DNA from: Phycisphaerae bacterium
GTDB lineage: Bacteria; Planctomycetota; Phycisphaerae; UBA1845
Direction of reading: 5' to 3'
Assembly (NCBI GenBank): GCA_029260215.1
Contig: JAJDDQ010000011.1
Span: 1 to 46,395 of the forward strand
DNA length: 46,395 nt
The translations under genes and the position numbers were made by a program. Below the pieces are notes generated by a model. It ran no database searches and was not told the DNA's origin. It saw nothing but the letters and a program-made list of their open reading frames with translations. Below, piece after piece: positions 17,252 to 25,641 of the stretch. The stretch's first letter is position 1. Each line of letters starts with the position of its first letter.

Positions 17252-18346
17252 CTAAACTTCGATATCCTCGAACAGGTATTCGCCGGCGGCGTCCATCCGC
17301 GGCCGGGTGATGGCCGCCACGCGGCGATGTGCGGCGTTGAAGGAACCACGCTCGATGAAGACGACGAGCCCGATGGCGGAGGCGATCGAACGGCGCGGGA
17401 TGGTCACGGTGGCCTCGCGCATCAGATCCTCAAGTCGATAGAGCGCATCGCGCGGCCCGTTGGCGTGCACGGAACAGAGACCGCCGGGATGACCCGTGCC
17501 CCACGCCTTGATCATGGACAAGGCCTCGCCGCCGCGTACCTCACCGATCACAATGCGATCGGGAAACAATCGCAGCGTGGTCTTCACGAGGTCGTCCATG
17601 GTGACCGACCTCAACGCGGGCGGTGCGATCAGGCGCACACAGTCGGCGGCACTGCATTGCAACTCGCGCGTGTCCTCGATGATGACGATGCGGTCGCGGG
17701 TGATGGCCGGTTCCGCCAGGCAGGCGTTGATCAGGGTTGTCTTGCCCGACCCGGTCCCGCCGGAGATGACGATGTTCTCTCGTGCGGTGATGGACGCACG
17801 GATGATCGTGGCGGCCTGTTGCGAAAGAACGCCATCCCGGACGAAATCGTCGAGCGTGTGTACAACTTCGGCCGCCTTGCGCAGTGCAAAGATGGGGCGC
17901 GGGGATACAGGAGGCAACACACCCTGAAAGCGCACCATGGTTCCGGGGAGCACACCCGAAACCGTCGGTCGCCGGCGCGTGGCGGACGCGCCCATGTGCG
18001 TGGCCAGCAGCCGGATCAGCGATTCGGCTCGATCGGGCGCCATCTCGCCCACGACGCGTACGCCCGAACCATGATCGATGACGCGAATTATCCCGTCGTC
18101 GTTGACGTGAATGTCGGTGACCGCAGGATTGCGCAACTCTTCTCCGATCACCGTGCCCAGTACATGGTCCATACTCGCCGTGCGGCGTGCATCAGACGCT
18201 TCGCGTGTGTACGCTTCGCGTGTGAATGCTTCACGTCCCTGAGCTTCGCGTTCGTGGACTTCGCGTCTATCGGTATCGCGGCAATGAGCCTCGCGTTGCT
18301 CTTCATCGCGTCGCCGGCGTTCGGATGCGGGTTCGGTATGCGTCAT
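17252..18346 (-). CDS. trbB: TrbB/VirB11 ATPase with a repeat-coded N-terminus
   Basis: 364 residues. VirB11-type hexameric ATPases switch type IV systems between pilus building and DNA transfer. Conserved parts: NPAVTDIHVNDDG (N-terminal domain), Walker A GGTGSGKT at 196-203, the Asp box EDTRELQ, Walker B GEVRGGEA, and the His box GHPGGLCSVHANG. Before these lies an extra segment of about 58 residues, very charged. It contains seven pentapeptides of the form REAxx (18-52), from REAHC to REASD, coded by a 15-base tandem repeat. A second ATG at residue 59 (MDHVLGTVIGEELR) would give a protein without it. The first ATG overlaps the stop of the gene upstream (ATGA), which favours the long form. 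Confidence 0.93.
   Translation of the reverse strand: MTHTEPASERRRRDEEQREAHCRDTDRREVHEREAQGREAFTREAYTREASDARRTASMDHVLGTVIGEELRNPAVTDIHVNDDGIIRVIDHGSGVRVVGEMAPDRAESLIRLLATHMGASATRRRPTVSGVLPGTMVRFQGVLPPVSPRPIFALRKAAEVVHTLDDFVRDGVLSQQAATIIRASITARENIVISGGTGSGKTTLINACLAEPAITRDRIVIIEDTRELQCSAADCVRLIAPPALRSVTMDDLVKTTLRLFPDRIVIGEVRGGEALSMIKAWGTGHPGGLCSVHANGPRDALYRLEDLMREATVTIPRRSIASAIGLVVFIERGSFNAAHRRVAAITRPRMDAAGEYLFEDIEV
18191..18295. repeat. 15-base tandem repeat at the 5' end of trbB
   Basis: Seven units of 15 bases built on GCTTCGCG (plus strand), with exact or near copies every 15 bases; coding strand unit CGCGAAGC plus seven. They encode REAHC, RDTDR, REVHE, REAQG, REAFT, REAYT and REASD. The same octamer with the same spacing occurs in trbI at 9144-9188 in another frame. 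Confidence 0.85.
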
Positions 18347-18768
18347 GCGTCGATCTCCGCGTCATCGAGAATGGAAACACCGTCGTGCAGGTTGCGGCGG
18401 GCCAGTGCAATGAGACGCTTGAAGCGCAGGCGTCCACTCATCGACGCGGCATCGCGGTCGCCGGGCACCAGTTCGGGCGTGTGATTCAAATAGGTACGCA
18501 CCGACAGGGCCAGCAACTCGCAGATCAGGGCTATGTCGCGCCCGAGCACCTGCTCGTGGGTGTTGAGCCGCGAGAGGACGAGCTTGCGGAATTCCTGCAT
18601 TTCGCTTTGCACGGAGGTGTCGGAATGAGATAGCAGGGACTCACGTGCCGCGTTGGCCAGAACCACCGCGCAGGGCAGGCCGATGCGCCGGCTGCGCTGC
18701 TCGGCGGCGCGTACCACATCCGTTTCGAAGCGCACGGTTTTTTGAAGTTTGCGTTGTCTGTGTGTCAT
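18343..18768 (-). CDS. CopG-like ribbon-helix-helix protein of the transfer operon
   Basis: 141 residues. The N-terminus (KTVRFETDVVRAAEQRSRRIGL to about residue 50) fits a CopG-type ribbon-helix-helix: a short strand starting with VRF, then two helices. The rest is helical without a known motif. A CopG-type gene between traG and trbB is standard in Trb-type ICEs, where it may regulate transfer genes or assist relaxosome formation. Both ends overlap neighbours by four bases (ATGA with traG and with trbB), so all three are coupled. Confidence 0.75.
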   Translation of the reverse strand: MTHRQRKLQKTVRFETDVVRAAEQRSRRIGLPCAVVLANAARESLLSHSDTSVQSEMQEFRKLVLSRLNTHEQVLGRDIALICELLALSVRTYLNHTPELVPGDRDAASMSGRLRFKRLIALARRNLHDGVSILDDAEIDA

Positions 18769-20669
18769 AGGGCGTAGTCGTCTCCGGTGGGTGATGTTGG
18801 GGTGTCCGGCGACGGATTGGGCGAGTCCGATTCATGCGCGCCGTGCATGCCGGGCAGCATCCATTCCTCATCATCGAGTTGGCTGTGGTCGAAAATCACC
18901 TCCGACGGGATGCGTTCTCCCTTGGGACGCTCGCCCAGCAAGTCGTGGGGAACGCCCAACTCGGGATGAAGATCGTCGCCATGCGGCGAGTCGATGCGCA
19001 CTGCCTGGTCCGGTGGAAGCAGGACGCGGTGTTTGAATACGGGGTCGGTGTAGTAGCGAATTTTTTGAAGGCGCATGGGTTTGTGGCCGGTCACGAAAAC
19101 AAGCTGTTGATCGCCGGAGAGGCAGCGTACTTCACCGGGTTGCACCAGCGGTCGTACCTGCTCGCCCTGATGCACCGAGTCGGGGCCGATGTGGGGCCAG
19201 CGACGATGTCCGTAACTGTCCCGGTATTCCACCGACTCGCCGCACATCTGACTGACGCGCTGCGCGGTGACGGTGTCCGCACAGGCGAAAACAGAGATGA
19301 CGTGGCAATTGTCGATGATGCTCTGATGCAGTCCGTAACGCTCGATCAGGTCGTTGAAGCTCTGCACGATGATGTGGGCCTTGATGCCGTAACCGGCCAT
19401 CTGGCGCAGACTGGTGCTCAGAAACTCAAGTCGTCCGAGTGAGACGAACTCATCGAGTTCGAAGAGCAGACGACGTCGTTTGGGGCGGCCACGATTGTCG
19501 TGGTCGAGTTGCTCCAGCAGCGCCCTTGATATCTGATTGAGCAGCAGGCGTGTCAGCGGTCGCAGCCTGGGGATGTCGGACGGCGGTGGTTGAATGTAGA
19601 GCGTTACGGGATGCTCGGCACACATCAGGTCGCCGACGGTGAAGTCGGACGCCGAGGTGTTGCGTACGATTAGTTCGTCGGCGAAGAGCGTGAGATAGGA
19701 CTGCGCCGTGGCCGCCACGCCGGCGACGAACTTCGGTGCCTGACGAAGCAGCTCTTTGGCCACCCGGGCGATTTCGGGATGGGATTCGAGCTTGCCCGTC
19801 GCCGGGTCGCACAAATGGGGTAGCTCGATCATGTCCTTGAGTGTGTTCTTGAGGTCCAGGACGCGTTCACGCACCCTGCCCAGATGCTTGCCCGAATCGG
19901 GTTCGGTGTGGAGTACGTGCAGCATCACCGCGGTCAGGAGTTGTTTGCTGTGCAGATCCCAGACGTCGAATTGCTCCTTTGCCCCGTCCGGATTGACCAG
20001 CATCTCACTGATGTTCTGCACATCGCGAATCTGGTTGACGCCCTTGCGCACCTCGGTGAGCGGGTTGTAGTGGGCGCTGTCGGTGCTGGTGGGATCAAAG
20101 TACAAACAGTGCGAAAACCGTGACCGCCAGCCGGCGGTGATCTTCCACAACTCCCCCTTGACGTCGTGAACCACCGCGCTGTCCAGCCACGACAGGAGTG
20201 TCGGAATGACCTGGCTGACGCCCTTGCCGGAGCGCGTGGCGCCGACGGTCAGCTGGTGCTCGGGGCCGTCGAAGATCAGAACACGTCTGCCGTGACGCGC
20301 GACCACCACGCCGTCTTTGGCGACCAGCCCCGCCCGTTTGATGTCGCGCAGTGTAGCCCAATGCCCCTTGCCGATCGGACGCACGCTCGGCGAAACGTTC
20401 TTCAGCACCGCAACCAACAGGGCTCCGCCGGCACCGTGCGCCGCGAGAATCGCCTCGGCGCTGCGAAACACGTCCGGTCGTGATCGGCCCCAGCGGTCGT
20501 GCCAGCGCAGCAGTGACCACGGTGGGTAAAGTCGATGGCTGCCGATGTGAAGATTCCAGCCCAAAGCCCGCTCGGGCAGGCGCGCCGCGGTCACCTGCGT
20601 TGCGACGACGACGCCGATCGACAGAGTGAGCGACAGAATTACCAACGATCTGATGCGTGTACCGTTCAT
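18765..20669 (-). CDS. traG: TraG/VirD4 type IV coupling protein
   Basis: 634 residues. Coupling proteins bring the relaxase-DNA complex to the secretion channel and are ATPases. Two N-terminal membrane segments (about 7-27 and 75-92) are followed by Walker A GATRSGKG at 143-150 and the TraG motif HDVKGELWKITAGWRS. Walker B lies in LLFELDEFVSLGRLEFL, followed by GYGIKAHIIVQSFNDL. The C-terminus is acidic and Pro/Ser rich, which in relatives contacts the relaxosome. It overlaps the relaxase stop and the CopG-like start by four bases each. Confidence 0.95.
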   Translation of the reverse strand: MNGTRIRSLVILSLTLSIGVVVATQVTAARLPERALGWNLHIGSHRLYPPWSLLRWHDRWGRSRPDVFRSAEAILAAHGAGGALLVAVLKNVSPSVRPIGKGHWATLRDIKRAGLVAKDGVVVARHGRRVLIFDGPEHQLTVGATRSGKGVSQVIPTLLSWLDSAVVHDVKGELWKITAGWRSRFSHCLYFDPTSTDSAHYNPLTEVRKGVNQIRDVQNISEMLVNPDGAKEQFDVWDLHSKQLLTAVMLHVLHTEPDSGKHLGRVRERVLDLKNTLKDMIELPHLCDPATGKLESHPEIARVAKELLRQAPKFVAGVAATAQSYLTLFADELIVRNTSASDFTVGDLMCAEHPVTLYIQPPPSDIPRLRPLTRLLLNQISRALLEQLDHDNRGRPKRRRLLFELDEFVSLGRLEFLSTSLRQMAGYGIKAHIIVQSFNDLIERYGLHQSIIDNCHVISVFACADTVTAQRVSQMCGESVEYRDSYGHRRWPHIGPDSVHQGEQVRPLVQPGEVRCLSGDQQLVFVTGHKPMRLQKIRYYTDPVFKHRVLLPPDQAVRIDSPHGDDLHPELGVPHDLLGERPKGERIPSEVIFDHSQLDDEEWMLPGMHGAHESDSPNPSPDTPTSPTGDDYAL

Positions 20670-22714
20670 CGGTCCATTCCTGTGCTTCGTTGCGGGTTGC
20701 GTGGTTCACGTCGCCCAAACGTTGAGTGACGACTGTTGACGACCTTGGCCGTGATCAGCGTTCCCCGTTCAATCCGCGGTGCGCTGGAAACCGGAGCACC
20801 GTAGAATCGCTCCCAGGTGGCCACCACCGCGTAGGTACCCTGGTGCAGATTCACCGTGCTGTGGTACACACCGGGAACTTCCCGCCGCGTGCTCAATATA
20901 GAAAACCCCTTGCCGTTCTTTTCCTTACACTGCTGCGCGAAATTCTTCAGCTCGACTGACCTTAGATGGTCGATCGCGCCGTAAGGGAATCGGACAGCAT
21001 GTTGGTCTTTGGAGCCCGGATCGCGCTCGGCGAATCCATGTTCGACAAGCCACGCGGCGCGTTCGCCCATCGCAGCGCGCACCGCCGGCATGTGCGTGAT
21101 ATCGTTTTGAGGCAGAGTCTCGGAGAGTCTGATTCGAATCATCTGGCGATCCAGCCAGGTGTACGCTTTGGCGGTTGTTTGCGACGACAAGGAGTGAGTC
21201 GCGTGGACACGGACATCCAGCCAGCGCGAGCGCCGTGCGGTGCATTGCTCCAACATCTTCGGGTTGATCGTTGCGACGTTTTTGCCGGAATGCGTGACAC
21301 CGCTTTCGGCCTGTCGGGCCAGACGAATGACCGATTTCGAGAATCGGCGGAGTCGGTGTTCCGCCTGATCACGGGTCAGATTCGTTCGATGACGTTGCAG
21401 CCATGCGCGATGGGCGGCGGTGCTGTAGGTGGACGTGTCGTTGCTTCTGGCAACCTCGATCACCTCACGCATCTGAGACCAGCGTCGCTGCGCTCCGCGT
21501 CCGATCTCGACCACGCCGCCGATGTCGACGGCGTCGAGTGCGGGGTCCGCCCAGACGCGGGCGTGACGTGGCTTGCCGTCGTGTCCTTCGACAATGACCA
21601 GGCGTTCGTCGCTCTGCTCATCCAACACATTTTTGGCAACCAGCAACCCACGCACCGGGGACGGCGGCTTGTCCTTGCGCGCAGTGTCGGAGGGCAGCCC
21701 GGTGATCGCGACGGCAGCATGCGCCGCGGTGCGCCCGAGGGCCTGGTGCAGGTGTTTGAGAATGTCGTTGCGCTCGCCCAGTTCTCGGAGCCTCGACTCG
21801 AAATCCGGCGCAACGTACCAGGTTTGCGACGTGCTTTGAGGCTGATGCGTGCGGCCTGCCTGCCGATTCGCCACGCCCATGCGGTTGAGCACGCCGAGTC
21901 GTTCCCGCAGAAGTTCCACGGTGGTCAGGCTGTGGCGACTGAGCCTGACGGCGCTGAGGTTGATGCGCAGCCCTTCAGGCGTCGGTTCGGCGGTGCGCAA
22001 GATGACCCGATCAAGGCTGGTGAAGCGTTCGGCCTGCGCTTCTCTGGCCAGCGCGGATCGCGCATCGTCGCGCGTGCGTTCACCCAACCATTCGGTGGCC
22101 ACTTCGGCTGCGCGCCCGCGAATGCCGCGGGCGATGTAGTCGCGTGGAATGACGAGATCGGAGCCGTCCGACGCGCGTCCCCGAATGAGAATGTGCGTGT
22201 GCGGATTGTTCGTGTTGGTGTGGTTGACGGCGATCCACTCGATATCGCCCAGGTCATGCTGAATACGCGTAAGCGTCTCGCGGACGTAGCCCTTCAGATC
22301 GTTGAGTTCGCGGGCATGCTCAGGGCTGACGACCACCCGGAAATGATGGCGATCTTCGCGCCATGCGCGTGATTCCTTCCCGGCATTGATGTCGTCTCGT
22401 GTGGCGTCGAAGAACCGCCCGCTGCCGACGTCGTGTGTGACCGCTTCGCGCGTCAGGTACCCGATGTGACGACGCAGAGACGCGCGGCTTTTTTGCGGTG
22501 TGTGATGGCGCACGACGCGCACCTTGGCGACGACGCGTTGAGGCAACCCCCCGTGTGTCGGTCGGGATCCATCGCGCCGCTGTGCGCGACCTGATGTGCC
22601 GCCTCGGCGGGATCGCGATACGCCCGAACGCACGCGATGCGCCTCTTCCCTGCCCTCGCGCGCGGCGCGACCGAAACGCTCCGGATCCAGGTCATCGTTG
22701 TGTTGCTTGGCCAT
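20666..22714 (-). CDS. MOBP/RlxS-like relaxase (DUF3363 type)
   Basis: 682 residues from the ATG at 22714, preceded by GGAG about ten bases upstream; an ATG at 22741 would add nine residues. Relaxases nick oriT and lead the strand into the recipient. The basic, disordered N-terminus (to about 58) precedes VAKVRVVRHH and HIGYLTREAV, where Tyr86 is a candidate nucleophile. Then come EDRHHFRVVVSPEHA and the metal-binding HUH-type motif NHTNTNNPHTHILIRG at 164-179. The C-terminal third has GTYAVVATWERF and SAPRIERGTLI near the end, as in DUF3363 relaxases linked to Trb systems. First gene of the transfer operon; the candidate oriT lies just upstream. Confidence 0.9.
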   Translation of the reverse strand: MAKQHNDDLDPERFGRAAREGREEAHRVRSGVSRSRRGGTSGRAQRRDGSRPTHGGLPQRVVAKVRVVRHHTPQKSRASLRRHIGYLTREAVTHDVGSGRFFDATRDDINAGKESRAWREDRHHFRVVVSPEHARELNDLKGYVRETLTRIQHDLGDIEWIAVNHTNTNNPHTHILIRGRASDGSDLVIPRDYIARGIRGRAAEVATEWLGERTRDDARSALAREAQAERFTSLDRVILRTAEPTPEGLRINLSAVRLSRHSLTTVELLRERLGVLNRMGVANRQAGRTHQPQSTSQTWYVAPDFESRLRELGERNDILKHLHQALGRTAAHAAVAITGLPSDTARKDKPPSPVRGLLVAKNVLDEQSDERLVIVEGHDGKPRHARVWADPALDAVDIGGVVEIGRGAQRRWSQMREVIEVARSNDTSTYSTAAHRAWLQRHRTNLTRDQAEHRLRRFSKSVIRLARQAESGVTHSGKNVATINPKMLEQCTARRSRWLDVRVHATHSLSSQTTAKAYTWLDRQMIRIRLSETLPQNDITHMPAVRAAMGERAAWLVEHGFAERDPGSKDQHAVRFPYGAIDHLRSVELKNFAQQCKEKNGKGFSILSTRREVPGVYHSTVNLHQGTYAVVATWERFYGAPVSSAPRIERGTLITAKVVNSRHSTFGRREPRNPQRSTGMDR

Positions 22715-22835
22715 GAGACTCTCTCCAAACCACGGGGCCATAAGGGGTTGCAGATTTGCAGACTCTCCATACTCCGGCAGAGTCTCTGTAAGCGCTGTGG
22801 AGCACGCTATTTAGGAGAGACAGGAGTCTCCCGTT
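22715..22835. other. Candidate oriT / operon leader with inverted repeats
   Basis: Directly upstream of the relaxase. AGACTCT (22760-22766) and AGAGTCT, twelve bases further on, form a seven-base inverted repeat. GAGAC-AGGA-GTCTC, about 45 bases further right, forms a second. The theme AGACTCTC also occurs at the ribosome binding site of the relaxase gene. Repeats of this kind beside a relaxase gene are where oriT is usually found. The nic site cannot be read from sequence alone. Confidence 0.4.
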
Positions 22836-23016
22836 TATCTTGCCTTCCGATTTTGACATGAATTCCATCATGATTCAGTCTTCTGTCTTTCCTTGAGAAA
22901 ACTGTCGCCGTTCGGTTTTCAACAACGGGTTTTTTCCACGTCACCGCCTCGGCCAGAATTGGTCAAAAAAAATTCGGCACAAGGTTTTCCAGTTCGACAA
23001 AAACTCGCGAATTGCA

Positions 23017-23045
23017 TTGACAACATAGGCCATTTGGACTACATT
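23017..23045 (+). promoter_or_regulatory. Sigma70-type promoter for the small XRE operon
   Basis: Perfect -35 TTGACA at 23017-23022, a 17-base spacer, and -10 TACATT at 23040-23045. Transcription should start near 23052, about 50 bases before the first gene at 23105. The preceding 150 bases are clearly more AT rich than the surroundings. Confidence 0.7.
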
Positions 23046-23064
23046 GAAATCGACAAGACAGTGA

Positions 23065-23081
23065 TTCACGACGTTCGTGAA
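23065..23081. promoter_or_regulatory. Candidate operator (TTCACGA-CGT-TCGTGAA)
   Basis: A perfect seven-base inverted repeat with a three-base centre, about 13-30 bases downstream of the predicted transcription start and before the first gene. The second gene of the operon encodes an XRE-type regulator, so autorepression by that protein is the simplest reading. Confidence 0.55.
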
Positions 23082-23104
23082 CGTTAAGAACCAATTGGAG
23101 GAAT

Positions 23105-23434
23105 ATGGAGAAGAAGCATGCGAACGCTTACAACGGTTGGAGCAACTACGAAACCTGGACAGTGAGTCTTTGGCTGGATAACGAGGAGTCGAGTTATCGT
23201 TACTGGAGAGAGCAAGCGCTAAGTTGTCGACACGAAGCGAGTCAATCATCCAACGATCTCCAGGGAAACTGGACCCCGCAAGAGATGGCGTTGACGAACT
23301 TGGCCGACCGACTCAAGTGCGCGGTCACCGAGCAGGCTCCGTTACAGGAGCCCGGCATGTACAGCGACTTGCTTGCGGCGGCACTCTCTGAAGTCAGCTG
23401 GACTGAGATCGCAGAACATTGGATTGACGAATGA
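23105..23434 (+). CDS. Small DUF7249-like protein (NYETW motif)
   Basis: 109 residues with a strong ribosome binding site (GGAGG, four bases before the ATG). The opening AYNGWSNYETWTVSLWLDNEE followed by YRYWREQA is a pattern I recognise from small uncharacterised proteins of phages, plasmids and planctomycetes, possibly the DUF7249 family. The C-terminal half is helical. The function is unknown. It is transcribed rightward, opposite to the transfer operon, from a clear promoter, and its stop overlaps the XRE start (ATGA). Confidence 0.8.
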   Translation: MEKKHANAYNGWSNYETWTVSLWLDNEESSYRYWREQALSCRHEASQSSNDLQGNWTPQEMALTNLADRLKCAVTEQAPLQEPGMYSDLLAAALSEVSWTEIAEHWIDE

Positions 23435-23676
23435 CAAGACGCATAAAACCGACGGACGTCACGGCGACACTTGGCGATCATATCCGTGACGCCGCGAAAG
23501 ACAGCGGGCTGAGTGTCAATCGTATCGCGCAGGAAACGGGACTCAATCAGTCTGCACTGAACCGCTTCTTGAACGGAACGCGCGAGAACGTTCGTCTCGA
23601 CGTCGCAGACCGTTTGTTCCGCTTTTTGGGACTTCGTGTACTCCCACCAAATCGTAAGCCGTTGTCGCCACGATGA
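23431..23676 (+). CDS. XRE-type helix-turn-helix regulator
   Basis: 81 residues with one HTH domain covering about 10-68: LGDHIRDAAKDSGLSVNRI and AQETGLNQSALNRFLNGTRE, the usual XRE helices 1-4, then LDVADRLFRFLGLRVLP. It is translationally coupled to the gene before it. A likely target is the inverted repeat 23065-23081 in its own leader. Because the transfer operon starts from the same intergenic region in the other direction, it may also control conjugation. Confidence 0.85.
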   Translation: MTRRIKPTDVTATLGDHIRDAAKDSGLSVNRIAQETGLNQSALNRFLNGTRENVRLDVADRLFRFLGLRVLPPNRKPLSPR

Positions 23677-23777
23677 CGTTTTGGTAGTGCTATGTATTCG
23701 CCGATTGATGCACATTCCAAGGCCTGACTCCGTGCCCTGTTGGTCTGCAATCGGGTTTTCGTGGCGGCGATAAATGT

Positions 23778-24350
23778 TCATCGGGGCTCACCCCATGTGA
23801 TGAGAGACTTGCGCACCGCGACGATATCGCGGTACAGAATCGGGCCGAAATAGCGCGAGTCGAACGAGTTCCACACCCGACCGCTGAACACAAAGAACTC
23901 ATCCGCCTCCAGTGCCCGGTCGGCCCGCCAGATGGGCATTGGCCGACTCTTGGAATCGTGCGTTTGGATGAGTGCGATCACGGCACCGTTGATGCGCAGG
24001 AAAGGCCCCGTCGTGTCGATATGATCGCCTTCGGTCGCGAGAACGTGCTTCAGAACGGTGATCGTGTTCTTGCCGCGTGAAGTGCGCGCAAAAACAGAAT
24101 CTCCCATCACGCGAGGCACGTGAAACTCGATCAGACTCCCGCGCCGGGGAGGTTTGTCGATCGCGACGTACAAACCCGGTGCAACGCTCGGCGAGACGTT
24201 TAGAACAACGTAGCGACCAGGGAGCACCAACGACAAAACCACCGTCAAGGCCGACAGTGTCAAGAGTACCGTCAACGCAATGTGTCGACGGGCGACGGTG
24301 CTCAGGAATTTCCGAGAACCGATCATCGATTGGAGCACCTTAAATCTCAC
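23778..24350 (-). CDS. traF: TraF conjugation signal peptidase (S26 family)
   Basis: 190 residues. TraF is a membrane-bound peptidase that matures (and in RP4 helps cyclise) the TrbC pilin. One N-terminal membrane helix (about 22-45) is followed by the catalytic Ser55 in NVSPSVAPGLY and Lys101 in TVLKHVLATEGD, the Ser-Lys dyad of the S26 family. The family signature SFDSRYFGPI lies at 162-171. It is separated from the trb operon by the small XRE operon. Its start overlaps the stop of an ECF sigma gene (ATGA), so pilin maturation is tied to a sigma-factor operon. Confidence 0.92.
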   Translation of the reverse strand: MRFKVLQSMIGSRKFLSTVARRHIALTVLLTLSALTVVLSLVLPGRYVVLNVSPSVAPGLYVAIDKPPRRGSLIEFHVPRVMGDSVFARTSRGKNTITVLKHVLATEGDHIDTTGPFLRINGAVIALIQTHDSKSRPMPIWRADRALEADEFFVFSGRVWNSFDSRYFGPILYRDIVAVRKSLITWGEPR

Positions 24351-24928
24351 GCTTCGACCTCCTCAATCAATCGGCGCAGGAGGATTCGGGCACGCCGCAA
24401 ACGGGTCCAGATCGCTCCAGGCGTCGTGCCCAAATATGTGGCGATTTGCGCGCAGTTCATGCCCTCGTAGTAGAACATCCTGACCGCGATCCGATCGTCG
24501 TTCGAAAGCCGTTCAAGGCAATCGCGCAGATGATCGATCCGGTCGACAAGATGGCGATCACCGACAGGGGCTCGCGACGTCGCATGCGCTTCGGTGGCGG
24601 CAGAGTCGGCGACCGGTCGTTTTCGCCGGCACGCGTTGAACATACGACAAATGGCGACCCTTCGGATCCAGCCGTACATGGCAGCCTCGCTGTAGTACAA
24701 TGGCGGTCGTCGCACCAGAATCAGCAGGCTCTCCTGCAGCGCGTCCTCGTCGAGACGAAGGCCGTATTGCCTGCCGAGCATGATCTGTCGAAGCGTCTCG
24801 AATGCAGCTGCGTCAAGTGTGTTGACGTCGGTTTGACCGGACGGCGTGCGCGTCAACAATGCGGGCGTTTTGGGGCCCTCATTACGATCTGCTTGGCAGT
24901 CCGCGTTGTCGCCGTTCATGTACGTCAT
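24347..24928 (-). CDS. ECF-type RNA polymerase sigma factor
   Basis: 193 residues from the ATG at 24928, which overlaps the stop of the preceding gene (ATGA); ATGs at 24937 and 24919 are alternatives. Region 2 is seen in LDEDALQESLLILVR and MYGWIRRVAICRMFNACRR, region 4 in LSNDDRIAVRMFYYEGMNCA and QIATYLGTTPGAIWTRLRRA. These are the two domains of a group 4 (ECF) sigma factor. It is co-transcribed with traF, so it may direct transfer genes. No anti-sigma gene with a zinc motif was found beside it; the hypothetical gene upstream or the kinase module to the right may take that part. Confidence 0.85.
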   Translation of the reverse strand: MTYMNGDNADCQADRNEGPKTPALLTRTPSGQTDVNTLDAAAFETLRQIMLGRQYGLRLDEDALQESLLILVRRPPLYYSEAAMYGWIRRVAICRMFNACRRKRPVADSAATEAHATSRAPVGDRHLVDRIDHLRDCLERLSNDDRIAVRMFYYEGMNCAQIATYLGTTPGAIWTRLRRARILLRRLIEEVEA

Positions 24929-25641
24929 TGGCCACACCGACCGATCCGAGACGGTGCATCACCAATCGTTGCGAGGGTCGTGCATTGTGCGGCAGGTGCC
25001 AGCCTGTTGAACGGAACGTGAAATGATCGAGAGAAGTCGATGTTGAACACCAGAAGCCAAACACGGCTGTCGGGCTGGTACTGCCAATGCAGTGTCGTTC
25101 CTGCGATGTCGGCCTCAACAAATACCGAAATCATGCTATGCTTGATGAAGTACAGATGACGTTGTCGCGACGTTCGGGATCGAGCTCGGTGTGCCGCACG
25201 GTTGACCGCCCATAGCGTGCTCGCGGCCAGTCGAAGAAACGCACGGAATTCGTAGCGGAGGGAACCGAGGCACGGAGTGCACGCAGTAGATCTTTGCGTT
25301 TCCTGCGGCCTCAACGGGTGGGCCGGCGCAGACAACGCCGCATAGGCCCAGTCACACGCTCGAGCGGCTTCCGGCACGAGATGACGAAACACGACCAACG
25401 CCGACGCCATGATTCTTGGGAGCGGTCGTTCGCGATATCGTCGACCGGACGGATGAGTGGACGACGCGAGCAAACGCATGGCCAGCCTGGCCTGCGCCAA
25501 TACGCGACACGCGTTGGACAGCCTGATTTCATGTAGGGTGTCGTTTAGAGCATTGTCCTCATTGCGTGCGATGCGGCGCGTGCGTGCCCGGGGATGAGGA
25601 CTTTCAACAAGTCGTCTCGTTGCGTCGGTTCCGGTCGTCAT
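24925..25641 (-). CDS. Hypothetical protein upstream of the ECF sigma gene
   Basis: 238 residues, not recognised. The first two thirds are Arg/Ala rich and helical (LSNACRVLAQARLAMRLLAS). The last third has a sequence that reads like a folded beta domain: LYFIKHSMISVFVEADIAG, TTLHWQYQPDSRVWLLVFNI. The case for it being real is the four-base ATGA overlap with the sigma start and its place at the head of that operon. It could modulate the sigma factor, but this is only a guess from position. The start is uncertain because its 5' end overlaps an open frame on the other strand. Confidence 0.5.
   Translation of the reverse strand: MTTGTDATRRLVESPHPRARTRRIARNEDNALNDTLHEIRLSNACRVLAQARLAMRLLASSTHPSGRRYRERPLPRIMASALVVFRHLVPEAARACDWAYAALSAPAHPLRPQETQRSTACTPCLGSLRYEFRAFLRLAASTLWAVNRAAHRARSRTSRQRHLYFIKHSMISVFVEADIAGTTLHWQYQPDSRVWLLVFNIDFSRSFHVPFNRLAPAAQCTTLATIGDAPSRIGRCGQ

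Noticed and set aside
20966-22372. 468-residue plus-strand frame opposite the relaxase gene
   Set aside because: Antisense to a clear relaxase; composition is that of a shadow frame.
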